DNA of 64,000 nucleotides from contig NZ_JAJAGO010000012.1 in assembly GCF_025165795.1 (NCBI RefSeq), forward strand, positions 124,001-188,000, read 5' to 3'. A model generated the notes under the pieces. The model did not search any database. It was not told the DNA's origin and was given only the letters and a program-made list of their open reading frames with translations. This stretch comes from Streptomyces gossypii. GTDB lineage: Bacteria > Actinomycetota > Actinomycetes > Streptomycetales > Streptomycetaceae. The stretch's first letter is position 1; every line of letters starts with the position of its first letter. The translations under genes and the position numbers were made by a program. Shown here piece after piece: positions 8,496-16,530 of the stretch.

Positions 8496-9413
8496 GTGAG
8501 CACCGTCCCCGAGCCCCTCCCCGATCGCCTCCCTGATCCCCTACTCGGCCCCGCCGACATCCGTGAGCTGGCCGCCGCCCTGGGCGTACGCCCGGCGAAG
8601 CAGCGCGGTCAGAACTTCGTCATCGACGCGAACACGGTCCGCCGGATCGTGCGTACCGCCGGTGTGCGCCCCGAGGATGTGGTGGTGGAGATCGGGCCCG
8701 GCCTCGGCTCGCTCACCCTCGCCCTGCTGGAGTCGGCCGCCCGGGTCATCGCCGTCGAGATCGACGACGTGCTGGCCGGAGCCCTCCCCGCGACGGTGTC
8801 GGCACGGCTGCCGGACCGTGCGGACCGCTTCGCACTCGTGCACTCCGACGCCATGCGCTTGGAGGAGCTGCCCGGACCGCCGCCCACCGCGCTGGTCGCC
8901 AACCTCCCGTACAACGTCGCGGTACCGGTGCTGCTGCACATGCTCGCCACCTTCCCCAGCATCGAGCGCAGCCTGGTGATGGTGCAGGCGGAAGTCGCCG
9001 ACCGGCTGGCGGCCCCGCCGGGCTCGAAGGTGTACGGCGTGCCGTCGGTCAAGGCCGCCTGGTACTGCGAGGTGCGGCGCGCGGGCGCCATCGGACGGAC
9101 CGTCTTCTGGCCCGCGCCCAATGTGGACTCCGGCCTGGTCTCGCTGGTCCGGCGCGATCCGCCGCGCACCACGGCGTCGCGGGCGGAGGTGTTCGCCGTT
9201 GTCGACGCGGCGTTCGCGCAGCGGCGCAAGACGCTGCGGGCGGCGCTGGCCGGGTGGGCAGGCTCGGCGGCGGCGGCCGAGACGGCACTGGTGGGGGCGG
9301 GTGTTTCGCCGAAAGCGCGGGGTGAAGCCCTGACCGTCGAGGAGTTCGCGGCCATCGCCGAGCACAAGCCGGAGCAGCAGCCGGGGGACCAGCCGAAGGG
9401 GGACATCAGATGA
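8496..9413 (+). CDS. rsmA: 16S rRNA (adenine(1518)-N6/adenine(1519)-N6)-dimethyltransferase RsmA
   Basis: Dimethylates A1518 and A1519 in the 3' terminal helix of 16S rRNA. The KQRGQNFV N-terminal signature, the SAM-binding VVEIGPGLGSLTLAL and the catalytic NLPYNV are present in order, and the C-terminal helical region ends in the RRKTLRAAL block. It is 305 aa, slightly longer than E. coli KsgA because of N- and C-terminal extensions. The stop overlaps the ispE start by 4 bp (ATGA), so the two are probably translationally coupled. Confidence 0.96.
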   Translation: MSTVPEPLPDRLPDPLLGPADIRELAAALGVRPAKQRGQNFVIDANTVRRIVRTAGVRPEDVVVEIGPGLGSLTLALLESAARVIAVEIDDVLAGALPATVSARLPDRADRFALVHSDAMRLEELPGPPPTALVANLPYNVAVPVLLHMLATFPSIERSLVMVQAEVADRLAAPPGSKVYGVPSVKAAWYCEVRRAGAIGRTVFWPAPNVDSGLVSLVRRDPPRTTASRAEVFAVVDAAFAQRRKTLRAALAGWAGSAAAAETALVGAGVSPKARGEALTVEEFAAIAEHKPEQQPGDQPKGDIR

Positions 9414-10429
9414 CCACGGACCGCACGAGTGCCGGTGCCACTAACGGTGCCGGTGCCGGTGCCGGTGCCGGTGAGGATTCCCGCACCGTCACCGTCCGCG
9501 TACCGGCCAAGGTGAACGTGCAGCTCGCGGTCGGGGGCATCCGGCCCGACGGCTTCCACGGTCTGGCGAACGTCTTCCTCGCCGTCAGCCTGTACGACGA
9601 GGTCAGCGCCACCCCCGCCGCCACTCCACGGCTCACCGTCTCCGGCGCGGACGCCGGGCAGGTCCCGCTGGACGACAGCAACCTCGCCGTCCGCGCGGCC
9701 CGTGCGCTCGCCACCCACCACGGCCTGGGTGAGTCTGACCCCGTGCACCTTCACCTCAGCAAAGACATCCCCGTCGCGGGAGGCATGGCGGGCGGCAGCG
9801 CCGACGCGGCAGGCGCGCTGCTGGCATGCGACGCACTGTGGAACACCCGCACCTCGCACGACGAACTGCTCGCCCTCTGCGCCGAACTGGGCTCCGACGT
9901 GCCCTTCAGCCTGCTCGGCGGCGCCGCGCTGGGCCGGGGCCGGGGCGAGCTGCTGACCCCGCTGGAGGTCGGCGGCACCTTCCACTGGGTGTTCGCGGTC
10001 GCAGACGGCGGACTCTCCACACCGGCTGTCTACGGCGAGTGCGACCGGCTCCGGGAAGCGTCCGGCGGCGGCGCCACGGTGGCCGACGTCGGCGAGCCGG
10101 AGCCCGCACCGGCGCTGCTGGACGCGCTGCGCACGGGCGATGCCACGGCCCTGGCCGCCGCGCTGGCGCCGCACGGTGGCGGCTCCTCCTCCAACGACCT
10201 GCAGTCCGCTGCGCTCTCACTGCGCCCCTCGCTCGCCGCGACTCTCCACGCGGGCACCGCAGCGGGCGCACTCGCCGCCCTCGTCTCCGGCTCGGGCCCC
10301 ACCTGCGCCTTCCTCACCAAGGACGCCGATTCGGCCGAGACGGTGGCCGCCGCGCTGCTCGCCTCGGGCACCTGCCGCACGGCCCGCCGCGCGACCGGCC
10401 CGGCTCCGGGTGCCACGGTTGTGGGCTGA
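9410..10429 (+). CDS. ispE: 4-diphosphocytidyl-2-C-methyl-D-erythritol kinase
   Basis: GHMP kinase that phosphorylates CDP-ME in the MEP route to isoprenoids. The N-terminal VRVPAKVNVQLAVGG, the ATP-binding PVAGGMAGGSADAAGALLA and the C-terminal SGSGPTCAFL are the three GHMP motifs. A Gly/Ala repeat (GAGAGAGAG) near residues 10-20 is a local oddity. Its start overlaps the end of rsmA. A 79-bp hairpin follows immediately. Confidence 0.96.
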   Translation: MTTDRTSAGATNGAGAGAGAGEDSRTVTVRVPAKVNVQLAVGGIRPDGFHGLANVFLAVSLYDEVSATPAATPRLTVSGADAGQVPLDDSNLAVRAARALATHHGLGESDPVHLHLSKDIPVAGGMAGGSADAAGALLACDALWNTRTSHDELLALCAELGSDVPFSLLGGAALGRGRGELLTPLEVGGTFHWVFAVADGGLSTPAVYGECDRLREASGGGATVADVGEPEPAPALLDALRTGDATALAAALAPHGGGSSSNDLQSAALSLRPSLAATLHAGTAAGALAALVSGSGPTCAFLTKDADSAETVAAALLASGTCRTARRATGPAPGATVVG

Positions 10430-10442
10430 GGCCGGCGGTGGC

Positions 10443-10521
10443 GGGTGATCTTCAACGGTCGACGCTTCGGTCACGATTCGGGCCCGGAGGTGACCGAAGC
10501 ATCGACCGTTGAAGATCACCC
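10443..10521. terminator. Very long near-perfect inverted repeat between convergent genes
   Basis: Two 32-nt arms (10443-10474 and 10490-10521) pair with only one C/T mismatch around a 15-nt loop. The element sits just after the ispE stop and overlaps the last codons and stop (10516) of the convergent SDR gene. It has no U-tract, as is common for streptomycete terminators. The stem is unusually long and not purely GC. Confidence 0.7.
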
Positions 10522-11301
10522 ATCGGCGCGGAACGCCCTGCGCAGCCCGAGGTTGCTCATCAGCAGCCCGCCGTCCACCGGGAGCGTAAGGCCCGTGATC
10601 CAGGCGGCGTCCGCCGAGGCCAGGAAGGCGACGGCGGCGGCGACGTCCTCCGGCCTGCCGACCCTGCCGAGCGGATATTCGCCCGCGGCCCTTTCCAGCA
10701 GCGGGCCCCGGCCCTGCCAGTTCGGGGTGTCCACCGTGCCGGGAGCGACCAGGTTGACGCGCACGCCGCGCTCGGCGCTCGCCCCGGCCAGGGTCCTGGT
10801 CAGTGAGGCGAGCCCGGCCTTGGCCGCGCTGTAGGAGTGGTTGCCGAAATCCTGCTCGCCGTTGACCGAGCCGACGCTGACGATCGCGCCCCGCCCTCCC
10901 GCCGCGGCCAGATACGGCATCGCGGCGCGGGCGCAGCGGAAGGCGCCGTTCAGCGTGATGTTCTGGTCGTGCAGCCACACCTCGTCGGACTCGTCCTCGA
11001 GGAGATCGGCGTCCGGGTGGCAGGCGCTGGCGTTGTTGACGAGTACGTCCAGCCCGCCGAACAGCTCGGCCGCGTACGCCACCGCCTCCTCGACCGACGC
11101 ACGGTCCCCCACGTCGCAGGCGCGCGCCACGGCCTCACCGCCCCGCTCCCGGACGCCCCGGGCGGCATGTTCGGCCCGCTCGCCGTCGAGGTCGGTGACC
11201 AGCACCCGCGCCCCTTCCGCGGCGAGCCGCCCCGCGACCGCCTCCCCGATGCCCCGCCCGGCCCCGGTCACCAACGCCGCGTACCCCTCGAATCGCCGCA
11301 T
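10516..11301 (-). CDS. SDR family oxidoreductase
   Basis: NAD(P)-dependent short-chain dehydrogenase of classical type. It has the nucleotide motif TGAGRGIG near residue 12, NNAS (NNAG-like) near 89, the catalytic Ser in VSVGSVNG, and YSAAKAG with the catalytic Tyr and Lys. The C-terminus ends in an ITG-LPVDGG block typical of FabG-like enzymes. The substrate cannot be told. The chosen ATG begins the family N-terminus, although the ribosome-binding site is weak. The 3' end lies inside the long inverted repeat shared with ispE. Confidence 0.88.
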   Translation of the reverse strand: MRRFEGYAALVTGAGRGIGEAVAGRLAAEGARVLVTDLDGERAEHAARGVRERGGEAVARACDVGDRASVEEAVAYAAELFGGLDVLVNNASACHPDADLLEDESDEVWLHDQNITLNGAFRCARAAMPYLAAAGGRGAIVSVGSVNGEQDFGNHSYSAAKAGLASLTRTLAGASAERGVRVNLVAPGTVDTPNWQGRGPLLERAAGEYPLGRVGRPEDVAAAVAFLASADAAWITGLTLPVDGGLLMSNLGLRRAFRADG

Positions 11302-11394
11302 CTGATCAGCATGCCCGCGAAGGAGGAGGGAGAAAAGCAAGAGGAGGAGGGAGAACAGCGGGAGAGGGAAGGAAGCGGGGGGAGAATGGTGGGC

Positions 11395-11925
11395 ATGACG
11401 ACGCACTCTTCCCCGGCGACCCCACGTCCGGCCGGGCCGGGCTGGACGCTCGCGCCGGTGCCGGTCGCGCATCCGGAGGCCGTGGCCGTGCTGCGGGTGT
11501 ACATCGAGGAACTGGCGGAGCGTTTCTACGGGCGGCCGGCGACCGAGCAGGAGATCGAGGACGCGCTGGTCAAGGAGCCGAGCGACGACCTCGCACCGCC
11601 CGGTGGCGTCTTCCTGCTCGCCAGGAGTGCGGACGGCGCGGTGAGCGGCTGCGTCGGGGTCCGCCTCATCGGTGCGCGGGTCGCCGAGCTGAAGCGGGTG
11701 TTCGTCCACCCGCACGCACGCGGCAGGGGCGGCGGCGCGCTGCTGCTGGAGGCGGCGGAGGGGGCGGCGCGTGAGCTGGGCGCGGACGTGCTGCGGCTGG
11801 ACACGCGGGGCGATCTGGTGGAGGCCCGAGCGCTCTACGCGCGGCACGGCTATCGGGAGATACCCGCGTACAACGAAGGCCCGTACGCCGAGCACTGGTA
11901 CGAGAAGCGGCTGCCGACCGCCTGA
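11395..11925 (+). CDS. GNAT family N-acetyltransferase
   Basis: Acetyl-CoA-dependent acetyltransferase of 176 aa. The CoA-binding loop is seen as HPHARGRGGGALLL, followed by LRLDTRGDLVEARALYARHGY, the usual C-terminal motif of small-molecule GNATs. The ATG at 11395 follows GGGGGAGA; an in-frame ATG 9 bp upstream lacks proper spacing. It is divergent from the SDR gene across a purine-rich stretch. The acceptor substrate is unknown. Confidence 0.85.
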   Translation: MTTHSSPATPRPAGPGWTLAPVPVAHPEAVAVLRVYIEELAERFYGRPATEQEIEDALVKEPSDDLAPPGGVFLLARSADGAVSGCVGVRLIGARVAELKRVFVHPHARGRGGGALLLEAAEGAARELGADVLRLDTRGDLVEARALYARHGYREIPAYNEGPYAEHWYEKRLPTA

Positions 11926-11951
11926 GCACGGTCCGGCCGGTGCGGCCCGGG

Positions 11952-13166
11952 TCAGCGCGGTGCGCGGCGTCCTTCCGGGAGGCAGCCGCGCAGGGCGCGG
12001 ATGAGGGCCTGGGCTCGCGGGTCCGAGGTCACCGATTTCTGCATGCCCGCCGTGGTGTAGGCGAAGGAGACGCCCGCCTCCGGGTCCGCGAAGGCCAGCG
12101 ACCCGCCACGCCCCGGGTGGCCGAAGGAGCCGGGCCCCAGCATGGGCGAGGCGGGGCCGTGCAGCATGTAGCCGAGACCGAAGCGGGTGTGCGTCAGCAG
12201 CACCTGGTCCGGGCCCGAGGACTCCTGCGAGCGTGCCTGGGTGAGGGTCGCCGGGGTGAACAGGCGGCGTCCGTCCTCCGGTTCGCCGATGAGCGAGGCG
12301 TAGAAGCGGGAGAGCGCGCGGGCGGTGGTGACGGCTCCGGAGCCGGGGAGACCGGCGGTGAGGTAGGCCGGGTCGTTCTCGTCCGGGTGCGGGGTGATCA
12401 CGCCGAAGGTGCGGCGGGTGAGTGAGGCGGGGTCACGGTAGGCGTCCGCGACGGCGCTCTTGGCACGGACCCGCAGGCCCTGCCCGGCGGGCTGTTCGGG
12501 GGCCTCGGCGGCGACGGTCCGGGCGATACGCGAGCCCGCACCCGTGACAGCGGACCCGCTGTCGCCGCCGCTCGCCGGTGGCAGGCCGAACCACAGGTCC
12601 AGGCCCAGCGGTTCGGCCACCTCGTGGGCGAACCAGACGCCCAGCCGCTGCCCCGTCACTCGCCGCACCAGCTCGTCCAGCAGCCAGCTGAAGGTGTGCG
12701 CGTGGTAGCCGTGCGCTGTACCCGGCTCCCACAGGGGTGCCTGCGCGGCCACCGCGCGGGGGCCGCTGACGCCGTCAACGGCCTCGGCGAGGGTGAGGGG
12801 GCGGTCGAGCACCGGCAGCCCGGCCCGGTGTGCGAGCAACTGGCGTACCAGCACCCGCTCCTTGCCGTTGGTCTTGAACTCAGGCCAGTACGTGCCGACC
12901 GGCGCGTCCAGATCGAGCCGGCCGCGCTGGTGGAGCAGGTGGAGCACGGCCGCCGCCGGCCCCTTGGTGGCGGAGCGCACCATCACGGCGGTGTCCCGGG
13001 CCCAGGGGGCGCCGCCGTCGCGGGTGCCGCCCCACAGGTCGATGATCTGGCGCCCGTCCAGGTGCACGGCCAGCGCCGCACCCGTGTCGCCGCGCGCGGC
13101 GAAGTTGCGTACGAAGGCGTCGCGGACCGCCAGAAAACCGTCCGCCACCGTGCCCTGGACCTCCAC
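11952..13166 (-). CDS. Beta-lactamase/EstB-type serine hydrolase
   Basis: Penicillin-binding-fold hydrolase (beta-lactamase family PF00144), probably an esterase or peptidase rather than a true beta-lactamase. It has the nucleophile motif SATK near residue 71, the Tyr motif as YHAHTFSWL rather than YxN, and the HxG-type FGHPGRGGS near the C-terminus. The Y-H-A variant is typical of EstB-like esterases. No signal peptide is obvious, so it is likely cytoplasmic. It is convergent with the GNAT gene, 26 bp away. Confidence 0.85.
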   Translation of the reverse strand: MEVQGTVADGFLAVRDAFVRNFAARGDTGAALAVHLDGRQIIDLWGGTRDGGAPWARDTAVMVRSATKGPAAAVLHLLHQRGRLDLDAPVGTYWPEFKTNGKERVLVRQLLAHRAGLPVLDRPLTLAEAVDGVSGPRAVAAQAPLWEPGTAHGYHAHTFSWLLDELVRRVTGQRLGVWFAHEVAEPLGLDLWFGLPPASGGDSGSAVTGAGSRIARTVAAEAPEQPAGQGLRVRAKSAVADAYRDPASLTRRTFGVITPHPDENDPAYLTAGLPGSGAVTTARALSRFYASLIGEPEDGRRLFTPATLTQARSQESSGPDQVLLTHTRFGLGYMLHGPASPMLGPGSFGHPGRGGSLAFADPEAGVSFAYTTAGMQKSVTSDPRAQALIRALRGCLPEGRRAPR

Positions 13167-13484
13167 CGCGCCTGCCCCGTTCCTGCTCAGTACCTCGTCT
13201 GCCGTGCCCTCCCCATGCTGCTACGGGCGCGGATTCCGCACCCCGGCGGGGTCAGGTCGGGACGCACGGACGGGCACAGGCGGCACAGGCGGCGCGCGAA
13301 CGCCCCGTCAACCGGCCCTGTGGCACAGCTCACTGGCCGGTCTCCGTGACTGCTGCCCCGCAGGCCGCGTCTGAGTAGGTAACGGCCTGATCCGCGACAG
13401 GGAGCGGATCAGGTTGTCAGGGGCTGCGCCGGGAGACCCGCCCGTCCTTCCTGGTGCGCCGCCCCACACACGGAGGAGCAGACG
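13167..13484. other. Intergenic region upstream of serine hydrolase and SsgA-like gene
   Basis: This 318-bp space separates two divergent genes and should hold both promoters. I see no coding sequence in it. The one clear structure is the 10-bp inverted repeat listed at 13386-13413. An AGGAG ribosome-binding site just before 13485 supports the downstream start. Confidence 0.5.
13386..13413. promoter_or_regulatory. 10-bp perfect inverted repeat upstream of the SsgA-like gene
   Basis: CCTGATCCGC (13386-13395) and GCGGATCAGG (13404-13413) flank an 8-bp spacer about 70 bp before the start codon. It could be an operator dyad or a leader hairpin; the sequence does not distinguish them. Confidence 0.5.
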
Positions 13485-13898
13485 ATGTCCGCAGTCATAG
13501 TCAACACCGCGCAGGCCCGCCTGATCGTCCGGTCGAGCGTCGCGCGCCCGCTGTCCGTGATCCTGCGCTACGACGACCGGGACCCGCTGGCCGTGCGCCT
13601 CGCCTTCCCCGCCGACGCCTCCCTCGACGGCTTGGAGGTGGAGTGGACCTTCGCCCGCGAGCTGCTGGACACGGGGTTGCAGACGCCTGCGGGGGCGGGT
13701 GACGTGCGGCTGTGGCCGTGCGGCCCGGCGCACACCATGCTGGAGCTGCACGCGGCGGAGGGGATGGCGCTGGTCGAGCTGCGCAGCGCCGATCTGCGCG
13801 GCTTCCTGCACCGTGCGCACGAGTCGGTGCCGCGCGGCCACGAGCGGCCCGCCACCGATCTGGACAGCGCACTGACCGCACTGCTGCGGGGCGTGTGA
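13485..13898 (+). CDS. SsgA-like protein (SALP), sporulation/cell-division regulator
   Basis: SALPs occur only in sporulating or morphologically complex actinomycetes and control septum-site selection and spore-wall steps. The 137-aa protein carries the family pattern: an LRYDDRDPLAVRLAF core near residues 27-41, VEWTFARELL near 52-61, DVRLWPC near 74, and LELHAAEGMALVEL near 87-100. It lacks membrane segments. CGGAGGAG precedes the ATG. Which SALP (SsgB-G) it corresponds to cannot be assigned without alignment. Confidence 0.88.
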   Translation: MSAVIVNTAQARLIVRSSVARPLSVILRYDDRDPLAVRLAFPADASLDGLEVEWTFARELLDTGLQTPAGAGDVRLWPCGPAHTMLELHAAEGMALVELRSADLRGFLHRAHESVPRGHERPATDLDSALTALLRGV

Positions 13899-13950
13899 CC
13901 CGCCCCTGACGTGTGACCCGCCCTTACGCGGCGGCCCCGGCGGACGAATG

Positions 13951-13983
13951 CGCCCGCCCGCGCCATCTCGGCGCGGGCGGGCG
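13951..13983. terminator. 14-bp GC hairpin, bidirectional terminator
   Basis: A perfect 14-bp stem (13951-13964 with 13970-13983) around a 5-nt loop lies between the convergent SALP and MMPL genes. No U-tract follows. Confidence 0.7.
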
Positions 13984-14041
13984 GGTGGAGCGAACAGCGG
14001 GTGGAGCGAACGACGCGCGGGGAGGCGTTGGCCGTCCGGGT

Positions 14042-14081
14042 GAGGGGCGGGACACCGGTTGCGGCCGGTGCCCCGCCCCTC
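14042..14081. terminator. Second hairpin between SALP and MMPL genes
   Basis: A 17-bp stem with one mismatch (14042-14058 with 14065-14081) and a 6-nt loop. Together with the preceding hairpin it gives a double terminator for the convergent pair. Confidence 0.65.
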
Positions 14082-14133
14082 CTCTCGTTTCCTCCTGGTC
14101 CCGATACGCGCCGGTACCAGGGGGTACCTGCCG

Positions 14134-16383
14134 TCAGACGCGGCTGGTCTCGTGCTCCCGCTGCGGCGGTATCGTCGGCTGCGGCTCCTCGGCGCCGGGC
14201 GCGGCAAGGTGCTTCTGCAGCTTCTCGCCCTCGACGTCGACGTTGGGCAGCACCTTGTCGAGCCAGCCCGGCAGCCACCATGCCTTGTGGCCGAGCAGTG
14301 CGAGCACCGCCGGGACGATCGCCATCCGCACCACGAACGCGTCGAAGAGGATCGCGATGGCGAGGCCGAAGCCCATCATCTTGATCATCGAGTCGGACGC
14401 GCCGATGAAGCCGGCGAAGACGCTGATCATGATCACGCCCGCCGCGGTGACGACCCGGGCACCGAGGTTGAAGCCGGAGATGATGGCTTCCTCCGGGGTG
14501 TCCCCGTGCACGAACGACTCGCGCATCCGGGTCACCAGGAAGACCTCGTAGTCCATCGCCAGGCCGAAGATGACGCCCACCATGAAGATCGGCATCATGC
14601 TCATGATCGGTCCGGTCTCCGAAACCCCGAGCAGCCCCGCCATCCAGCCCCACTGGAAGACGGCGACGACCGCGCCGAGCGCGGCCAGCACGGAGAGCAG
14701 GAAGCCGAGCGCCGCCTTGACCGGCACCAGCAGGGACCGGAAGACCATCATCAGCAGCACGAAGGCGAGCCCGACCACGAGGATCAGATACGGCACCAGG
14801 GCGTCGCTCATGACCTGCGAGAAGTCGATCGCAACCGCCGTGGCACCGGAGACCAGCACCTTGGCGCCGGTGTCGGATTCGAGCGGGCCGGCCGCGTCAC
14901 GGATGGACTTGACCACGTCCTCGGTGCCCGTGTCGCTCGGGCCCGCGTTCGAGATCGCCGTGATGGTGGCCGTGTCCTTGTTCTCGTTGAAGGTGGCGGG
15001 GGTGACGTTGACGACGCCCTCCACCTTCTCGACCCGCTCGCCGACCGTCTTGGCCGCGGCCTCCGGGTCATCGACACCCTCGGTGTCCAGGACCAGCAGC
15101 AGCGGACCGTTGAAGCCGGGCCCGAAGGCGTCCGACAGCATGTCGTACGCCTTGCGCTGAGTGGTGTCGGTGGCCTGGTTGCCCTCGTCCGGCAGACCCA
15201 GGGTCATGCTGGAGACCGGGATCGCGACCACACCGAGCCCGACCACGGCCGTCACCAGCACCATGACCGGCTTGCGCAGTACGAAGCGGGCCCAGCGGGT
15301 GCCCATGTTCTCCTTGGCGCCGGGCACGTGGAGCGGCGGTACGCCCGTCTCCGGGTTGGCCTTGCGCACCTTCTTGCCGAAGATCCGCTTGCCCACGATG
15401 CCGAGGGCGGCGGGGACCAGGGTGATGGCGGCCAGTACGGCGATGACCACGGTGCCGGCGGCGGCCATGCCCATCTTGGTGAGGAGCGGGATGTTGACGA
15501 TCGCGAGCCCGACCAGCGCGATGACGACGGTCAGACCGGCGAAGACGACGGCCGATCCGGCCGTGCCCACCGCGCGTCCGATGGCGTCCTCGCGGGTTCT
15601 GCCCTCCGTCAGCTCGGCGCGGTAGCGCGAGGCGATGAACAGGGCGTAGTCGATGCCGACCGCCAGGCCGATCATCATCGCCAGGGTGCCGGTGGTCGCG
15701 GAGAGGCCGAGGGTGGCACCCAGCGCGGTGATCGACATCATGCCGATCATGACGCCGATCAACGCGGTGATCAGCGGCAGTCCGGCGGCGACCAGCGACC
15801 CGAAGGTCACGACCAGCACGATGGCGGCGATGGCGATACCGAAGATCTCGGCGCTGCCCATCTCGGGCTCGACCATCAGGGCGTCACCGCCGGTCTCGAC
15901 GGTCAGACCCTTCTCACGGGCATCCGCGGCGACCTCCTCGATGCCGTCGCGGGTCTTGTCCTCCAGCTCGTTGGTGGGGACCTTGTACGTGCCGCTCAGG
16001 TACGCGACGTCGCCGTCCTGGCTGACCGCGCCGCTGTTCTCGGCGAAGGCGTCGGAGACGGAGGCCAGCTGGTCGTTCTTGAGTGCGTCGGCAGCCTCGT
16101 TGACGACTGCCTTGTGTTCGGTCGCGGTGATCTTCTCGCCGTTGGGCGCCTTGAAGACCATCCGGACGGAGGCGCCTTCCGCCGAAGCGGCGGGGAAGCG
16201 GTCCTCCATGATGTCGAAGGCTTCCTGGGCTTCTGTCCCGGGCAGCGCGAATTCGTCTTCGGGGGGTGCGGAGGCGGTGGAGGCGCCCACTCCTACGGCG
16301 ACGAGCACGGCCACCCACAAGAGGGCGACGATGCGGCGACGCCGGAAGGCGAGTCTGCCTAGCTTGTACAAAAAGGTGGCCAC
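14134..16383 (-). CDS. MMPL family RND transporter
   Basis: Inner-membrane exporter of the MmpL/ActII-3 type driven by proton motive force. The pattern is a short cytoplasmic start, one membrane helix (about residues 15-35), a large extracytoplasmic loop, five or six helices, a second loop and another helix bundle. FGLAMDYEVFLVTRMRE and VGIDYALFIASRYR are the paired RND motifs in the two halves. GTG at 16383 starts VATFLYKLGRLAFRRR, the usual family N-terminus; the open frame extends further upstream without similarity. It is divergent from the tricorn gene. Substrate (lipid or polyketide) is unknown. Confidence 0.9.
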   Translation of the reverse strand: MATFLYKLGRLAFRRRRIVALLWVAVLVAVGVGASTASAPPEDEFALPGTEAQEAFDIMEDRFPAASAEGASVRMVFKAPNGEKITATEHKAVVNEAADALKNDQLASVSDAFAENSGAVSQDGDVAYLSGTYKVPTNELEDKTRDGIEEVAADAREKGLTVETGGDALMVEPEMGSAEIFGIAIAAIVLVVTFGSLVAAGLPLITALIGVMIGMMSITALGATLGLSATTGTLAMMIGLAVGIDYALFIASRYRAELTEGRTREDAIGRAVGTAGSAVVFAGLTVVIALVGLAIVNIPLLTKMGMAAAGTVVIAVLAAITLVPAALGIVGKRIFGKKVRKANPETGVPPLHVPGAKENMGTRWARFVLRKPVMVLVTAVVGLGVVAIPVSSMTLGLPDEGNQATDTTQRKAYDMLSDAFGPGFNGPLLLVLDTEGVDDPEAAAKTVGERVEKVEGVVNVTPATFNENKDTATITAISNAGPSDTGTEDVVKSIRDAAGPLESDTGAKVLVSGATAVAIDFSQVMSDALVPYLILVVGLAFVLLMMVFRSLLVPVKAALGFLLSVLAALGAVVAVFQWGWMAGLLGVSETGPIMSMMPIFMVGVIFGLAMDYEVFLVTRMRESFVHGDTPEEAIISGFNLGARVVTAAGVIMISVFAGFIGASDSMIKMMGFGLAIAILFDAFVVRMAIVPAVLALLGHKAWWLPGWLDKVLPNVDVEGEKLQKHLAAPGAEEPQPTIPPQREHETSRV

Positions 16384-16530
16384 GAGAGTGGTTCTCCGGT
16401 CTCGGGTCGCAGGGGCACTGACAGTCCATGCCAAAAGACGCGCGCTCCTAGGTCGAGGGATGACTCCTCAAGCGGAATGAGTGCCACGTCACAACTTGCC
16501 GCTCCGCAATCACCCATAAGAATTGGATAC

